A DNA stretch of 64,000 nucleotides from an uncultured Bifidobacterium sp. (GCF_959020145.1 NZ_CAUEQY010000010.1:1-64000), one strand, 5' to 3'; counted from the stretch's first letter, positions 18,629 to 27,683 are shown. A program made the numbers and translations. The notes: a model not told the origin generated them from the sequence alone.

Positions 18629-20380
18629 ATGAGCGGCGTGTCAGAGCAGGAACGTCAATCATCAGCCGCCAGCCAGTCATTACGGCAAGAATCGGCTTCA
18701 TCGCCCGCGCGTCCGCAACCGCAACATCAACCGTGGACGCGCGGGCGGCGACTCATGGTCAACCTGCCTATTTTCATCATGCTGCTGGGCATTCTGGTGT
18801 CCGTGGCCAATTTGACGGCATCCACATGGAACTACGAGCCGACCGAGCAGACCATCGAAACGCTTGACGCCAACACCGCCGTGACCTTCGCCAATCCATC
18901 CGGCGAAAAACTGGCGAAAAAAGGCGATTACGAGGTGGCGAAACGGTACGTCACCATCAAAGCGAAACGGCCTTCCACCGGTGAGATACAGAACATCAAA
19001 GTGCTGATCCGCAAACCGAAAGGGGCTGGGAACGGACGTCCCGGTGTGGTTTTCATGCACGGCGCCGGCTATGGCACCTGCGACAATTCCTTCGGCGACA
19101 TGGCCTCCGACCTGTCTTCGGCGGGATTCGTGACGGCGGTGCTTGACAAGCCGGTCTGGTCCACCAACGACGCCAATCGCGACTACCCGGGTTCCGCCGC
19201 CATCTACGACCAGGTCATCAACCTCCTGCGGAAAATGGATACGGTGGACGCCTCCAAAGTGGGCATCTACGCCACTTCCGAAAGCACATGGATCTCATCG
19301 TATCTGCTGCAGCGCGATCCGGACGTCGCTTTTCAGGTGCTGCTCAGTCCGATGGTCTACGAGCCGCGGTATTCGCTGGGCTTCCTCGCCGCACAGGACT
19401 TCGCGCTCGTCGGCGCGCATGACGGCTACCAGTCGATCGTCCGCCGCGTATTCAATATCGACGCGTCCCTGTTCGGACTCACCAACCTCGACATCGACAC
19501 GTTGACGCCGAAAGCGTATGCCATTCCGACATTGGTGGCATATGGCACGAAAGACGTCATGACCGCGCAGGTGGAAGGCACGGAGAAAATCGTCGATCTG
19601 GCTCACCAGGCCGGCAACTGGGACGTCACCATACGCACGTACCCTATCGCCAACCATGTGCTGAGGCTCGGCGACGAAGCCAATTCCGGAACCCCGTTCG
19701 CCGACGCGTACGTGGACGATGTGGTCGACTGGGCCGTCGGCACCACGCACGGACTCAAACAGACCAGCGAACGCGTGGCCGGCACCAGAATGTACCAGTC
19801 AATCGCAGTGCCATTGGACCTCAAAGCCAATCGCGGCCTGACCATCTACCTGGTCGCGTTGCATGCCAGCATGCTGGTGCTGCTGCTTGCCGCAGGCGTG
19901 CTGTGGCTCGCCGTGCTGATGCGTAAGATCTGGGCGCGTGCCCACGGACGACGGTATCGGCTGGGGCTTGCGCAAGGGTTCAAAAACTCGCTGGTCACGT
20001 TGACTATCGCCACTATGGCCACGTTCGTGCTGTTCTGCGCCGGCCTTGGCGATGTGATCATGGGTGTGGTCAAACTGGCATGGGGCAGTGCCCCAGTGGA
20101 GAATCCGGGCGTGATGTATTGGAGCTGGCCGGTGATCCAGATCGTGTGCGTCGCCGTGGTGTGGGCATGGTCCCGCGTGTTTATGCGGCTGATCGAAGAG
20201 GCAACCCATCGAGGCATCGCGCAGTGGCCGCCACGTAAGGGTGCTATCGGCGAAATCGTCAGCGGACGGCAGCCGGTGCTGGCTTCCACGCGGTTCGGAC
20301 GCGTGATGTTCTGGCTGACCGTGGCCGCCATGTTCTGCGTATTGCTGGTGTTCGCGTTCTGGGGGCTGTTCATCTACTGA
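18629..20380 (+). CDS. alpha/beta hydrolase fused to C-terminal membrane domain
   Basis: A 583-residue membrane protein. A short Ser/Gln-rich cytoplasmic tail and a membrane segment (about 48-66) are followed by an extracellular alpha/beta hydrolase domain: FMHGAGYGTCDNS is the oxyanion loop, GIYATSESTWIS the likely nucleophile elbow (noncanonical GxSxS in place of GxSxG), and IANHVLRLGDEA the catalytic histidine. Three more membrane segments lie at about 408-430, 455-480 and 500-518, and a last one near the end. The substrate is unknown; a cell-envelope ester is a guess. Confidence 0.75.
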   Translation: MSGVSEQERQSSAASQSLRQESASSPARPQPQHQPWTRGRRLMVNLPIFIMLLGILVSVANLTASTWNYEPTEQTIETLDANTAVTFANPSGEKLAKKGDYEVAKRYVTIKAKRPSTGEIQNIKVLIRKPKGAGNGRPGVVFMHGAGYGTCDNSFGDMASDLSSAGFVTAVLDKPVWSTNDANRDYPGSAAIYDQVINLLRKMDTVDASKVGIYATSESTWISSYLLQRDPDVAFQVLLSPMVYEPRYSLGFLAAQDFALVGAHDGYQSIVRRVFNIDASLFGLTNLDIDTLTPKAYAIPTLVAYGTKDVMTAQVEGTEKIVDLAHQAGNWDVTIRTYPIANHVLRLGDEANSGTPFADAYVDDVVDWAVGTTHGLKQTSERVAGTRMYQSIAVPLDLKANRGLTIYLVALHASMLVLLLAAGVLWLAVLMRKIWARAHGRRYRLGLAQGFKNSLVTLTIATMATFVLFCAGLGDVIMGVVKLAWGSAPVENPGVMYWSWPVIQIVCVAVVWAWSRVFMRLIEEATHRGIAQWPPRKGAIGEIVSGRQPVLASTRFGRVMFWLTVAAMFCVLLVFAFWGLFIY

Positions 20381-20463
20381 CGGGGCGAATGTATCTCGGA
20401 ACGCGCACGTGCGGCGAGCGTATGCATAACAGGATGCGATGAACGGCAAGAAAAGGAGGTGCG

Positions 20464-21204
20464 ATGCCGCTGTATCAAGACGAAGGCGTGGTGCTGCGCA
20501 CCGCCAAACTCGGCGAAGCCGACCGCATACTCACCTTGCTCACACGTGACCATGGCAAAGTACGCGCCGTCGCGAAAGGCGTGCGCCGTACCAAATCGCG
20601 TTTCGGAGGCCGACTCGAACCGTTCATGCGCGTGGCGCTGCTCATTGCGGAAGGTCGTTCACTCGACGTCGTGTCCCAAGCCGAATCGATCGCCGCGTAT
20701 GCAGGGCCGATTTGCGCCGATTTTCAAGCGTATACGGCGGCGAACGTGATCTGCGAAACCGCCGACAATCTGGTCGCCACGGAAAAGGAGCCTGCGGTCG
20801 CACAATACCGGCTTGTATTGGGCGCGTTGAACGCGCTTGCCAAACATGCGCACGAGCCATCCACGATTGGCGATTCGTACGTGCTGCGCGCACTGGCGAT
20901 CGCTGGTTGGACACCCCGTCTGCGCGTCTGCGTGGTGTGCGGCGAGCCGATTTCGTCCACGTTGTCCTGGTATTTTTCGATTCCCGCCGGCGGCCTGATG
21001 TGCGCCGCCGACCATACCCCCGAATCGGAAGCGGTGTCGTGGGATGCGATTTGCCGGCTTTCGGCGCTTGTCGATGGCGATTGGGGGGAGCTGGACGGTG
21101 TTCCGGCGGCCGCGTCGATTCAACGGGAAACCCACCAAATAGTGGAAGAATGGGGCGAATACTATCTGGAGCGGCCGATTCGTTCCATGCGCTTGCTAGA
21201 TTAG
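20464..21204 (+). CDS. recO: DNA repair protein RecO
   Basis: Recombination mediator that loads RecA with RecF/RecR. The 246 residues have the N-terminal OB fold (YQDEGVVLRTAKLGEADRILTLLT) and, in the C-terminal domain, the zinc site CVVCGEPI plus GGLMCAADH. The start ATG at 20464 follows a perfect AGGAGG four bases away. uppS starts five bases after the stop. Confidence 0.95.
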   Translation: MPLYQDEGVVLRTAKLGEADRILTLLTRDHGKVRAVAKGVRRTKSRFGGRLEPFMRVALLIAEGRSLDVVSQAESIAAYAGPICADFQAYTAANVICETADNLVATEKEPAVAQYRLVLGALNALAKHAHEPSTIGDSYVLRALAIAGWTPRLRVCVVCGEPISSTLSWYFSIPAGGLMCAADHTPESEAVSWDAICRLSALVDGDWGELDGVPAAASIQRETHQIVEEWGEYYLERPIRSMRLLD

Positions 21205-21209
21205 CGGGT

Positions 21210-22001
21210 ATGGCTTTTGAGAACGTGGATTACAAATCCCTTGACATTCCGGCGGCACCATTTTCCGATCCGTCGATCATTCCCGATTTTCCCAAGAACA
21301 AGGTTCCGCGACATGTGGGCGTGATCATGGACGGCAACGGCCGTTGGGCACAGCAGCGCGGACTCATCCGCACCGACGGCCATCAGGCGGCCGAACCGGT
21401 GGTGTTCGATACCATCGCAGGTGCCATCGAAGCGGGCGTACGGTACCTGTCCCTATACACGTTCTCTACGGAGAATTGGAAGCGTTCACCGCAGGAGGTG
21501 CGTTTCCTTATGGGCTTCTCGCGTGACATCATCCACCGTCGCGTCGATCAGATGAACGAGTGGGGCGTGCGCGTGCGCTGGTCGGGCCGCCGGCCGAAGC
21601 TGTGGAAGTCCGTGATCGACGAGCTGGAAGTGGCACAGGAGAAGACGAAGAACAACAAGACCATCGATGTGGTGTTCTGCCTGAACTATGGTGGTCGCGC
21701 CGAAATCGCGGACGCGTGCGCAGCGATTGCACGCGAGGTTCGTGACGGCAAGATCTCTGGCGATCGCGTGACGGAGAAGATGATTGCTGAGCACCTGTAC
21801 AACCCGGATATTCCCGACTGCGATCTGGTGATCCGCACGTCCGGCGAGCAGCGTACCTCCAACTTCCTGCCGTGGGAAGCCGCCTACGCGGAACTTGATT
21901 TCGTGCCGGAACTGTTCCCGGATTGCGGCCGTGAGGTGCTGTGGCGTTCTATCGACCACTACATCCACCGCGATCGTCGTTTCGGTGGCGTGAAGCGATA
22001 A
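21210..22001 (+). CDS. uppS: isoprenyl transferase (undecaprenyl diphosphate synthase)
   Basis: cis-Prenyltransferase that builds the lipid carrier for peptidoglycan from IPP. The 263 residues carry VIMDGNGRWAQQRG with the essential aspartate, the FSTENWKR block, DLVIRTSGEQRTSNFLPW and the YAELDF end, all canonical. It is coupled to recO, and with dxr and ispG it makes this stretch rich in isoprenoid genes. Two terminators follow. Confidence 0.95.
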   Translation: MAFENVDYKSLDIPAAPFSDPSIIPDFPKNKVPRHVGVIMDGNGRWAQQRGLIRTDGHQAAEPVVFDTIAGAIEAGVRYLSLYTFSTENWKRSPQEVRFLMGFSRDIIHRRVDQMNEWGVRVRWSGRRPKLWKSVIDELEVAQEKTKNNKTIDVVFCLNYGGRAEIADACAAIAREVRDGKISGDRVTEKMIAEHLYNPDIPDCDLVIRTSGEQRTSNFLPWEAAYAELDFVPELFPDCGREVLWRSIDHYIHRDRRFGGVKR

Positions 22002-22024
22002 GGAACAGCCCGGTGGGCTGTTCC
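22002..22024 (+). terminator. hairpin directly after uppS
   Basis: Perfect ten-base arms GGAACAGCCC and GGGCTGTTCC with a three-base loop begin at the base after the stop codon. There is no T-run, so it may be an RNA-end-protecting stem rather than a full terminator. Confidence 0.6.
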
Positions 22025-22109
22025 AGCTTCACGCCCGAGCGGCTATGCCGCGAGGGTAATGTTGAGCCGGCCGTAGGCCGTCAATAATTGCAGGACGTGA
22101 AGAAATAAG

Positions 22110-22135
22110 AAAAAGACCCCCGCGGGGGTCTTTTT
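22110..22135. terminator. bidirectional rho-independent terminator
   Basis: GACCCCCGCGGGGGTC is flanked by AAAAA on the left and TTTTT on the right. It lies between the convergent uppS and nucleoside hydrolase genes and serves both. Confidence 0.92.
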
Positions 22136-22158
22136 CTATTCTGCTCCTAAAACGGCTT

Positions 22159-23487
22159 TTAATCGCCTGCCAGTTGCGCGATTCGCCACGTGAAATCAGT
22201 TATGAAACGATCATGATCCACGGTGAGCGCCACGTGCACGCGTGGCGCCGACGGGTCAATCAGTCCGGCCGGATCGCCGATGGTGCGGCCGCGCGTGCCA
22301 TGAAAATCGCCTGTCTCCGTTTCGACCTTCATCGGCAGATCGAAACATTCCACCAAACTCGGATCCGCCGCTACGGCTGCGGCGAGCGGATCGTGCAATG
22401 GCATGCCCGTTGAGAAAAGGCGTGCGTCCGCCTGAATATTTGCGGCAATCGAAAAGTCGACGATATCGGCAAGAAACGTCCGCGCATCGGTACGCGGATC
22501 ATGCGATTGCGATGCTGCCTGGCGCCACCGCATAGTCGCGTCGGAACCCAGCAGGCACTGGTGCGTCACGTCCAAGCCGACCATGGTCACGTCCGCGCCG
22601 GAATGGAATACACGGTCGGCAGCCTCCGGATCCTGGATGATATTCGTTTCGGCGGTCGTGTCCCAGCAATTGCCTTCCTGCGTGAGCGTTCCGCCCATCA
22701 TCACCAATCGCAGTTTGCTTGCGATTTCCGGCGCCGCAGTAAGTGCCGCATCGACGTCAGTCAGTGGGCCGGTCGCCACTACCGTGACGTCGCTGCCGTA
22801 TTTACGGACCATATCGACGATGAATCGCACACCTTCCGGTAACGCAGGGGAGTGGGCAGCGCCATCGCAGGTCGTGAACGAAAGTGAGAACGAATCGGCG
22901 GCAGGATTCGCGTGCGGGTCGTGTACGTCGTATCCGCCGACGGAAATCAGCCCGTGCCTCACTCGAGTGTCCGATTCTCCTGAATCGGACACATAAGTAG
23001 TGCTGAGGGTACCGGGAATGTCCGATTCACCCGAATCGGACGCATAGACGGTGTTCGTGGTGCTCTGAATGTCCGATTCTGCAGAATCGGACACATAGGG
23101 TGCCGAATCGGACTTCCAGATGTCCGTTTCACCAGAATCGGACACGCAAGCAACGGCAGGAGAGCCAACAGCCGGACCGAATCCGCCCAGCCCATCCGTA
23201 CCATGGAACTGCGCGCAACCTGCGTCGGGAATGAACGAGGCCGCCCAGGAGGGACGTGTCGAACCACGTAATACCGGAACGTTCCGGAACCCCAACCGTT
23301 CCAGTACGTAAGCCGTGTTGTATACGGCAGTGTCGGCTGCAACGTTGCCGTAGGTGCCGATGACGCCCAGTATCTCGATGTTGTTGAACGAGGCGAGATA
23401 TGCCAGTGCAAGCGCGTCGTCAATGCCGGTATCGACATCGAGAATTAGCTTGCGATTGCCGTTCGTGGTTTTCATAGGCACAGCCAT
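22159..23487 (-). CDS. inosine/uridine-preferring nucleoside hydrolase with internal 17-residue repeats
   Basis: Cleaves ribonucleosides to base and ribose. The 442 residues carry the calcium-binding DVDTGIDDALAL (about 17-28), VVATGPLTDVDAAL, and the late block AADPSLVE. Family members are about 310-320 residues; here an extra segment (about residues 114-182) is inserted in the middle, made of four units based on VSDSGESDI and encoded by 51-bp DNA repeats. The insert falls between GTDGLGG and the VHDPHANPAADS block, so it may be a surface loop. The ATG at 23487 follows GGAGG eight bases away. Confidence 0.88.
   Translation of the reverse strand: MAVPMKTTNGNRKLILDVDTGIDDALALAYLASFNNIEILGVIGTYGNVAADTAVYNTAYVLERLGFRNVPVLRGSTRPSWAASFIPDAGCAQFHGTDGLGGFGPAVGSPAVACVSDSGETDIWKSDSAPYVSDSAESDIQSTTNTVYASDSGESDIPGTLSTTYVSDSGESDTRVRHGLISVGGYDVHDPHANPAADSFSLSFTTCDGAAHSPALPEGVRFIVDMVRKYGSDVTVVATGPLTDVDAALTAAPEIASKLRLVMMGGTLTQEGNCWDTTAETNIIQDPEAADRVFHSGADVTMVGLDVTHQCLLGSDATMRWRQAASQSHDPRTDARTFLADIVDFSIAANIQADARLFSTGMPLHDPLAAAVAADPSLVECFDLPMKVETETGDFHGTRGRTIGDPAGLIDPSAPRVHVALTVDHDRFITDFTWRIAQLAGD
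22968..23144. repeat. array of 51-bp repeats with palindromic TGTCCGATTC/GAATCGGACA cores
   Basis: Four 24-bp palindromes lie at 22968-22991, 23019-23042, 23070-23093 and 23121-23144, spaced exactly 51 bp. Each is TGTCCGATTC, four variable bases, then GAATCGGACA (small changes in copies 2 and 4). An extra half core GAATCGGAC sits at 23105-23113. Because 51 is divisible by three, the array keeps the nucleoside hydrolase frame open. Confidence 0.95.
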
Positions 23488-23570
23488 AGTCACAACCTCC
23501 AACTGCGATTTTCCAGCACAAAAATGTACGGTACCATATGTGCCAACAGCGTCAGCACCTCAATAACCAA

Positions 23571-23629
23571 TAGTGCCAAACATGCGCTTCGACCCGTGAT
23601 TTCGGGCGCGTTTCACATGTTTGGCACTA
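23571..23629. repeat. perfect 14-bp inverted repeat between two leftward genes
   Basis: TAGTGCCAAACATG and its exact complement enclose 31 bases that themselves hold a CCCG/CGGG stem. It lies after the binding-protein gene and upstream of the nucleoside hydrolase. It may end the binding-protein transcript or be a small mobile palindrome; no T-run follows. Confidence 0.7.
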
Positions 23630-23658
23630 TGAAAGCTGAAGATGGAGCAGGCGACTGC

Positions 23659-24726
23659 TTACTTCAAGAACTCGTCGGTCGAGATGTCCTTGGCCACAGG
23701 CGCGGTGTGAATCACCTTATCGTGCGAGTCGGTGTAGGCGTTCTCTTCGGCGAGGAAGTCAAAGTACTTCTGCGCGCCGGCTGTGTCGTTGGTGCCGAAC
23801 GTGAACGAGCCGTCCTTGATCTTGGCCGGATCGCCCCAATACTGGTCGTCCACGATAGTCTTCATACTCTTCTTGACGAAGTCGAGCTTCAGATTCGCGT
23901 CCGGAGCCTCCTTGACGAGAATCGCAGCGGCGTCATCAGGGTGCGAGTAGGCGTATTCGTAGCCCTTCTTGGTGGCCTGTACGAACTTCTTCACAAGTCC
24001 TGGGTTGGAGGAGATGGTCTTGTCGCTGGTGATCACGCCGATGGTGTCCGCATTGCCAGGCACGCCGTAATCCGGCTCGGTGAAGCAGTTGAGCTTTGGA
24101 CCGTACATGTCGGCCTGTACGCCTTCCCATGTGGCGTAAAATCCGCCGAAATCGGCCTTCTTGCTGGACAGCGTCTGGAACGTGGACGTGCCGACGGTCA
24201 CCTTGTCGAACGTGCCCTTGCCGCCGTCGGTCTGGATCATGCGGCGGATCACTGCGTCGGATTCGTTGGAGCCGAACGTGGCGAAGGTCTTGCCGTCGAA
24301 ATCCTTCGGGGACTTGATGTCCTTGTTCGACGCGAGCGAACACCAGATGGCGCTCGGCTTCTGCTGCACCTGCATGACCTGTTTGATTTTCGCGCCCTTA
24401 AGCGTGTAAATGCCCACGTTGGTGAGGTTGGACAGCGCGAAATCCGCCATGCCGTTGTTCACGGCCTGCTCCGCGCCGGCCTGCGCCACCGCCACGATGT
24501 CCACGTCAAGACCGGCCTGCTTGAAATAGCCTTTGTTCTTCGCCACATACACGCCGATATGGTTGGTGTCGGGCGCCCACGAAAGCATGAACGTCACCTT
24601 GGTGAGGTCGTTGCCGTCCGTCGCGGTTTTCGTGGAGTCGTTGCTTTGCCCGCATGCGGCCACGCCGACGAGCATGGCGATCGAGCCGAGGATTGCGATT
24701 GCTTTGCTGAAGATGGTCTTCTTCAT
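23659..24726 (-). CDS. ABC substrate-binding lipoprotein, NMT1/THI5-like (thiamine-precursor type)
   Basis: A 355-residue lipoprotein: hydrophobic leader ending in the lipobox VGVAAC, then an NMT1/THI5-like domain with FMLSWAPDTNHIGVYVAK, GYFKQAGLDVDIV, and FATFGSNESDAV. This family binds pyrimidine thiamine precursors or similar small ligands (ThiY in other bacteria). It is downstream of a matching permease, separated by 270 bases. The ligand is an inference from family and from the thi genes 6 kb away. The start ATG at 24726 is preceded by AAGG. Confidence 0.85.
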   Translation of the reverse strand: MKKTIFSKAIAILGSIAMLVGVAACGQSNDSTKTATDGNDLTKVTFMLSWAPDTNHIGVYVAKNKGYFKQAGLDVDIVAVAQAGAEQAVNNGMADFALSNLTNVGIYTLKGAKIKQVMQVQQKPSAIWCSLASNKDIKSPKDFDGKTFATFGSNESDAVIRRMIQTDGGKGTFDKVTVGTSTFQTLSSKKADFGGFYATWEGVQADMYGPKLNCFTEPDYGVPGNADTIGVITSDKTISSNPGLVKKFVQATKKGYEYAYSHPDDAAAILVKEAPDANLKLDFVKKSMKTIVDDQYWGDPAKIKDGSFTFGTNDTAGAQKYFDFLAEENAYTDSHDKVIHTAPVAKDISTDEFLK

Positions 24727-24942
24727 ACCTTGCGATTTCCCTTGAATCTTGCTTCTCTACCGTTTTCTAGGGATGACGCTGCGGGCGGGGTTCGGGCAGA
24801 AAACGATACGAAGGGCTAAGGCCCCCGCTCGTCCAATGCCCCCGACGTTCCTTATGGTGCCTGCCGCCACACGGTTGACCGTTTGACGCCGAAGCTGTGG
24901 AACATTGCCGGTTTGCCACACATTGGCTAAACAGCGAGTCCC

Positions 24943-24948
24943 ATTATA
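24943..24948 (-). promoter_or_regulatory. candidate -10 box for the binding-protein gene
   Basis: TATAAT on the leftward strand, 216 bases before the gene start, in the 270-base gap after the permease. No clear -35. The long leader holds no TPP aptamer signature (no CTGAGA core), so its regulation is unclear. Confidence 0.35.
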
Positions 24949-24996
24949 CGGGTGTGCATGACGATGATGAGGGCCGCAATGGTGATTGTTGCGTTT

Positions 24997-25800
24997 TCAC
25001 TGGTCCGCGTCCGGATCGGCGTCCGCGTCGGCTGGGCCGAGCAGCAGGCGTTCGCTGAGATTCACGAGGCACATGAGTATGCCGGTGATGACGATGATGA
25101 CCAGCGTGGCCGAGAAGATCAGCGGCGTGCGGAACGAATTGTAGGCTGCCTGCAGCCAGATGCCGAGACCCTTGCGCGCACCCAGATACTCGGCAGTGGT
25201 GGCGGTGGCGAAGATGTATGCGGCGGATACGCGGATGCCGCCGTAAATCTGCCGTGCGGCGACGCGAAGCTTCACATGCCACAGCGTCCATGCGCGGGTC
25301 GCGCCGCATGTCAACGCCACATCGGAATAGAACTGCGGCACCGCCTCAAGCCCGCGAACCGTCTGCACGGCGATCGGAAACAAGCCGAACACGGCCACGA
25401 TCACGATTTTGCCGGAAATCTCGAAACCGAACCAGATCAGAAACAGTGGCGCGATTGAAATCAACGGCATCGTCTGCGCGGCCGACAGCAGCGGGAACAA
25501 CGCGGCATCGGCAATACGGGAGCAGTACAGCAGAATGCCGATCAGAATGCCGCATGTCACGGCGAACAGGAAGCCGACGGTGCCTTCCAACAGCGTGACT
25601 TCGGTCGCGGGCCACAGGGTCGGCCATGTTTCGACGGTCGCCTGCGCGATTTCGCTGGGGGCGGCGATCATCGTGGATGGCACGTGCCCCAATCGCACCC
25701 ATGCCTCCCATACGACAAGCAGTGTGATGACGGCGATCAGCGTTGGAATACGACGCTTCGCCATACCGAGTAGTTTGTGTTGAACGTGCGCTTCCGCCAT
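24997..25800 (-). CDS. ABC transporter permease, SsuC/TauC/ThiX family
   Basis: A 267-residue membrane protein with six hydrophobic segments. The ATPase-contact (EAA) loop is seen around ALTCGATRAWTLWHVKLRVA (160-180). This is a BPD_transp_1 permease of the type paired with NMT1/THI5-like binding proteins, which supports a joint system with the gene downstream. The ATG at 25800 has AAGG six bases upstream. No ATPase gene is adjacent; one would have to be supplied from elsewhere. The C-terminus is unusually Asp/Ala-rich (DADADPDAD). Confidence 0.85.
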   Translation of the reverse strand: MAEAHVQHKLLGMAKRRIPTLIAVITLLVVWEAWVRLGHVPSTMIAAPSEIAQATVETWPTLWPATEVTLLEGTVGFLFAVTCGILIGILLYCSRIADAALFPLLSAAQTMPLISIAPLFLIWFGFEISGKIVIVAVFGLFPIAVQTVRGLEAVPQFYSDVALTCGATRAWTLWHVKLRVAARQIYGGIRVSAAYIFATATTAEYLGARKGLGIWLQAAYNSFRTPLIFSATLVIIVITGILMCLVNLSERLLLGPADADADPDADQ

Positions 25801-26033
25801 CGTTCACCTTGCTTTCTGCGTCAAAGTGGACGCGCACGTGACCGACTGCGGGAAATCAGTAAGGTGAGGAGCCTGCCCGCCAATCGGCCAGAAAAGATTG
25901 TTACCGGCTCGCCAGTATAGACGGTGGGGCGGAACGTAGGCAAACCCGCACAGCAAGTACGGCAGTAACGAGAGATAACGTGCGTTGGATACCATTCCAG
26001 ATATCACTTTAGATATAGAGAGACAGATATAGA
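25801..26033 (-). other. 233-base leader of the permease gene, no gene seen
   Basis: Between the permease start and the terminator of the csc operon. It holds no convincing open frame. A direct-type AT tract (TATATC repeats near 26004-26035) and short GC stems are seen, but no recognisable riboswitch or operator. Confidence 0.4.
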
Positions 26034-26066
26034 AAGGCCTCCGCACCCTTCCGATGCGGAGGCCTT
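26034..26066 (-). terminator. terminator of the sucrose operon
   Basis: Perfect 12-bp arms AAGGCCTCCGCA and TGCGGAGGCCTT with a nine-base loop, about 60 bases after the stop codon of the beta-fructosidase gene. Confidence 0.88.
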
Positions 26067-26126
26067 CCCATATACCCCTTGCTACTGTCTTATGGTTGTT
26101 TGCCTGTCAACCATGACAGACGTCTA

Positions 26127-27683
26127 TCATTCCAGTCCGATGGACTTCATGTGGTGAAGCACCAGGGACTTGACCTTGAGCGTGCCGGATTCGGCCACGA
26201 GCTTGATGGCGCGCGGACCTTCGGACGCGTAGCTGTACGAGCTGAGCACCTGACGGCCGTCGTTGACGTACACCTCCACGCAGCCACGGTCCACGTACAC
26301 GCGCAGCTTGAGTTCGCCGGCGGCAAGTTCGGCTTCGGACAGCGGTGCCGTACGGTAGCCGCGATCGCCCTGAGCGTTGGCCTGCCGGTCGACCACCACG
26401 CGGCCGATCTGATCGTCATACGCAACGGACGTGTAGGCGCCATCCTCGGTGGCGTGGACACGCAGGCCGGCACGCTCGGCGGTGGAGTTGGCCAGGTCGA
26501 TGGTCATTTCGATTTCCACGGCTTCGGCATCGTCCACAATGGTCTTCTCGCCGCTGACGTCCAGATCGATCGCACCGAAATCGACGGTATCCTCGCGCAG
26601 GCCTTCCATTTCGGCCACCGGCGCGGTGTGCAGGTCGCCGTCGGCGCCCAGCGTGATCTCACGCGGCAGGGTGAGGTTGCCGCACCAGCCGTCGTCCTGC
26701 ATCGGAATCGGCTCGACGAACGGGCTCATCCAACCGTAGACGATCTGACGCTTGCCGTCGTTGAACGACTGCGGCGCGTAGTAATTGTGGCCGCAATCCC
26801 ACAGACGGAACTCGGTTTCCGGCTTGAACTGCTCACCCGGAGTCCAAGTGCCGATCATGTAGCCGGCGTTGTTGACGTTGCGGTTCATGAAGCCGGACGG
26901 CTGAGCGCCCATGGCGGAGAAGCCGATAACCCACTTCTCGTTGCCTTCGACGTCCTTGATCGGGAAGAAGTCCGGGCACTCAAGCATAAACACGTCCGGA
27001 TCCGGATGCTCGAACAGCACCTGCTCATAGGTCCACTTGACCATGTCATCGGAGGAGAACAGCCACATCTGGCCGCGCTTCTCGGCAGAGGAGACACCGA
27101 AGGTCATGTACCACTTGTCGCCGGTCTTCCAGACCTTCGGGTCGCGGTAGTGGTGGTTCACCTTGTCGGTCGGGCAATCAATGACCATACCGCGCTTAGT
27201 GGCGCTGGTCAGCTCATCGTTGTCTGGTTCGGCGAGCATCTGTACCTGCCAGTCGCCGCCGGTGTTGTCCTTGCCGTTGGCCCAACGGTGGCCGGTGTAG
27301 TAGAACTTGAGCTTGCCATCGTCGCCGATCACTGCGGAGCCAGAGAAGACGCCGTCCTTTTCTTCTTCCAGAGACGGGGCGAACATAATCGGCTCACGCT
27401 TCCAATTGACCATGTCGGTGGAGGAGACGTGACCCCAATGCATCGGACCCCACTGGGTGCCATACGGGTGCAGCTGGTAGAAGACGTGCCAACGGCCCTT
27501 GTAGAAGCACAGGCCGTTCGGATCGTTGATCCAACCGCCATTGGATGCGATGTGGAACTTCGGATACCAGCGGTTGTTACGCTTGGCTGCGAAGGCCGCG
27601 ACACCGGCCTCTGCCTTGGTGAGTTCCTCGCCGTGGTTCTTGATTTCGTGAAGGACAGGTGCGTCCGGAGTAAAGCCAGTCAT
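26127..27683 (-). CDS. cscA: beta-fructofuranosidase (sucrose/short fructo-oligosaccharide hydrolase), GH32
   Basis: Intracellular GH32 enzyme of 518 residues; no signal peptide. The five-bladed catalytic domain shows WINDPNG (51-57, nucleophile Asp54), YRDPKVW (stabiliser Asp about 181) and MLECPD (acid/base Glu235). The C-terminal beta-sandwich ends with VYVNDGRQVLSS. The start ATG at 27683 has AAAGG upstream. It follows the sucrose permease in the same direction by 202 bases, so sugar is taken up intact and split inside. It is close to bifidobacterial BfrA/CscA enzymes, which act on sucrose and short FOS. Confidence 0.93.
   Translation of the reverse strand: MTGFTPDAPVLHEIKNHGEELTKAEAGVAAFAAKRNNRWYPKFHIASNGGWINDPNGLCFYKGRWHVFYQLHPYGTQWGPMHWGHVSSTDMVNWKREPIMFAPSLEEEKDGVFSGSAVIGDDGKLKFYYTGHRWANGKDNTGGDWQVQMLAEPDNDELTSATKRGMVIDCPTDKVNHHYRDPKVWKTGDKWYMTFGVSSAEKRGQMWLFSSDDMVKWTYEQVLFEHPDPDVFMLECPDFFPIKDVEGNEKWVIGFSAMGAQPSGFMNRNVNNAGYMIGTWTPGEQFKPETEFRLWDCGHNYYAPQSFNDGKRQIVYGWMSPFVEPIPMQDDGWCGNLTLPREITLGADGDLHTAPVAEMEGLREDTVDFGAIDLDVSGEKTIVDDAEAVEIEMTIDLANSTAERAGLRVHATEDGAYTSVAYDDQIGRVVVDRQANAQGDRGYRTAPLSEAELAAGELKLRVYVDRGCVEVYVNDGRQVLSSYSYASEGPRAIKLVAESGTLKVKSLVLHHMKSIGLE

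Noticed and set aside
22027..22101. CTTCACG/CGTGAAG pair after uppS as a large hairpin
   Set aside because: Only seven bases pair across more than 60 bases; chance level and flanked by better terminators.
22968..23144. CRISPR array
   Set aside because: Repeats are palindromic and in frame with a gene, intervals are themselves repeated protein code, and no cas gene is near.
24727..24996. TPP riboswitch upstream of the binding-protein gene
   Set aside because: The CTGAGA and GAACCTG cores seen at 33932-34022 are missing on both strands here.
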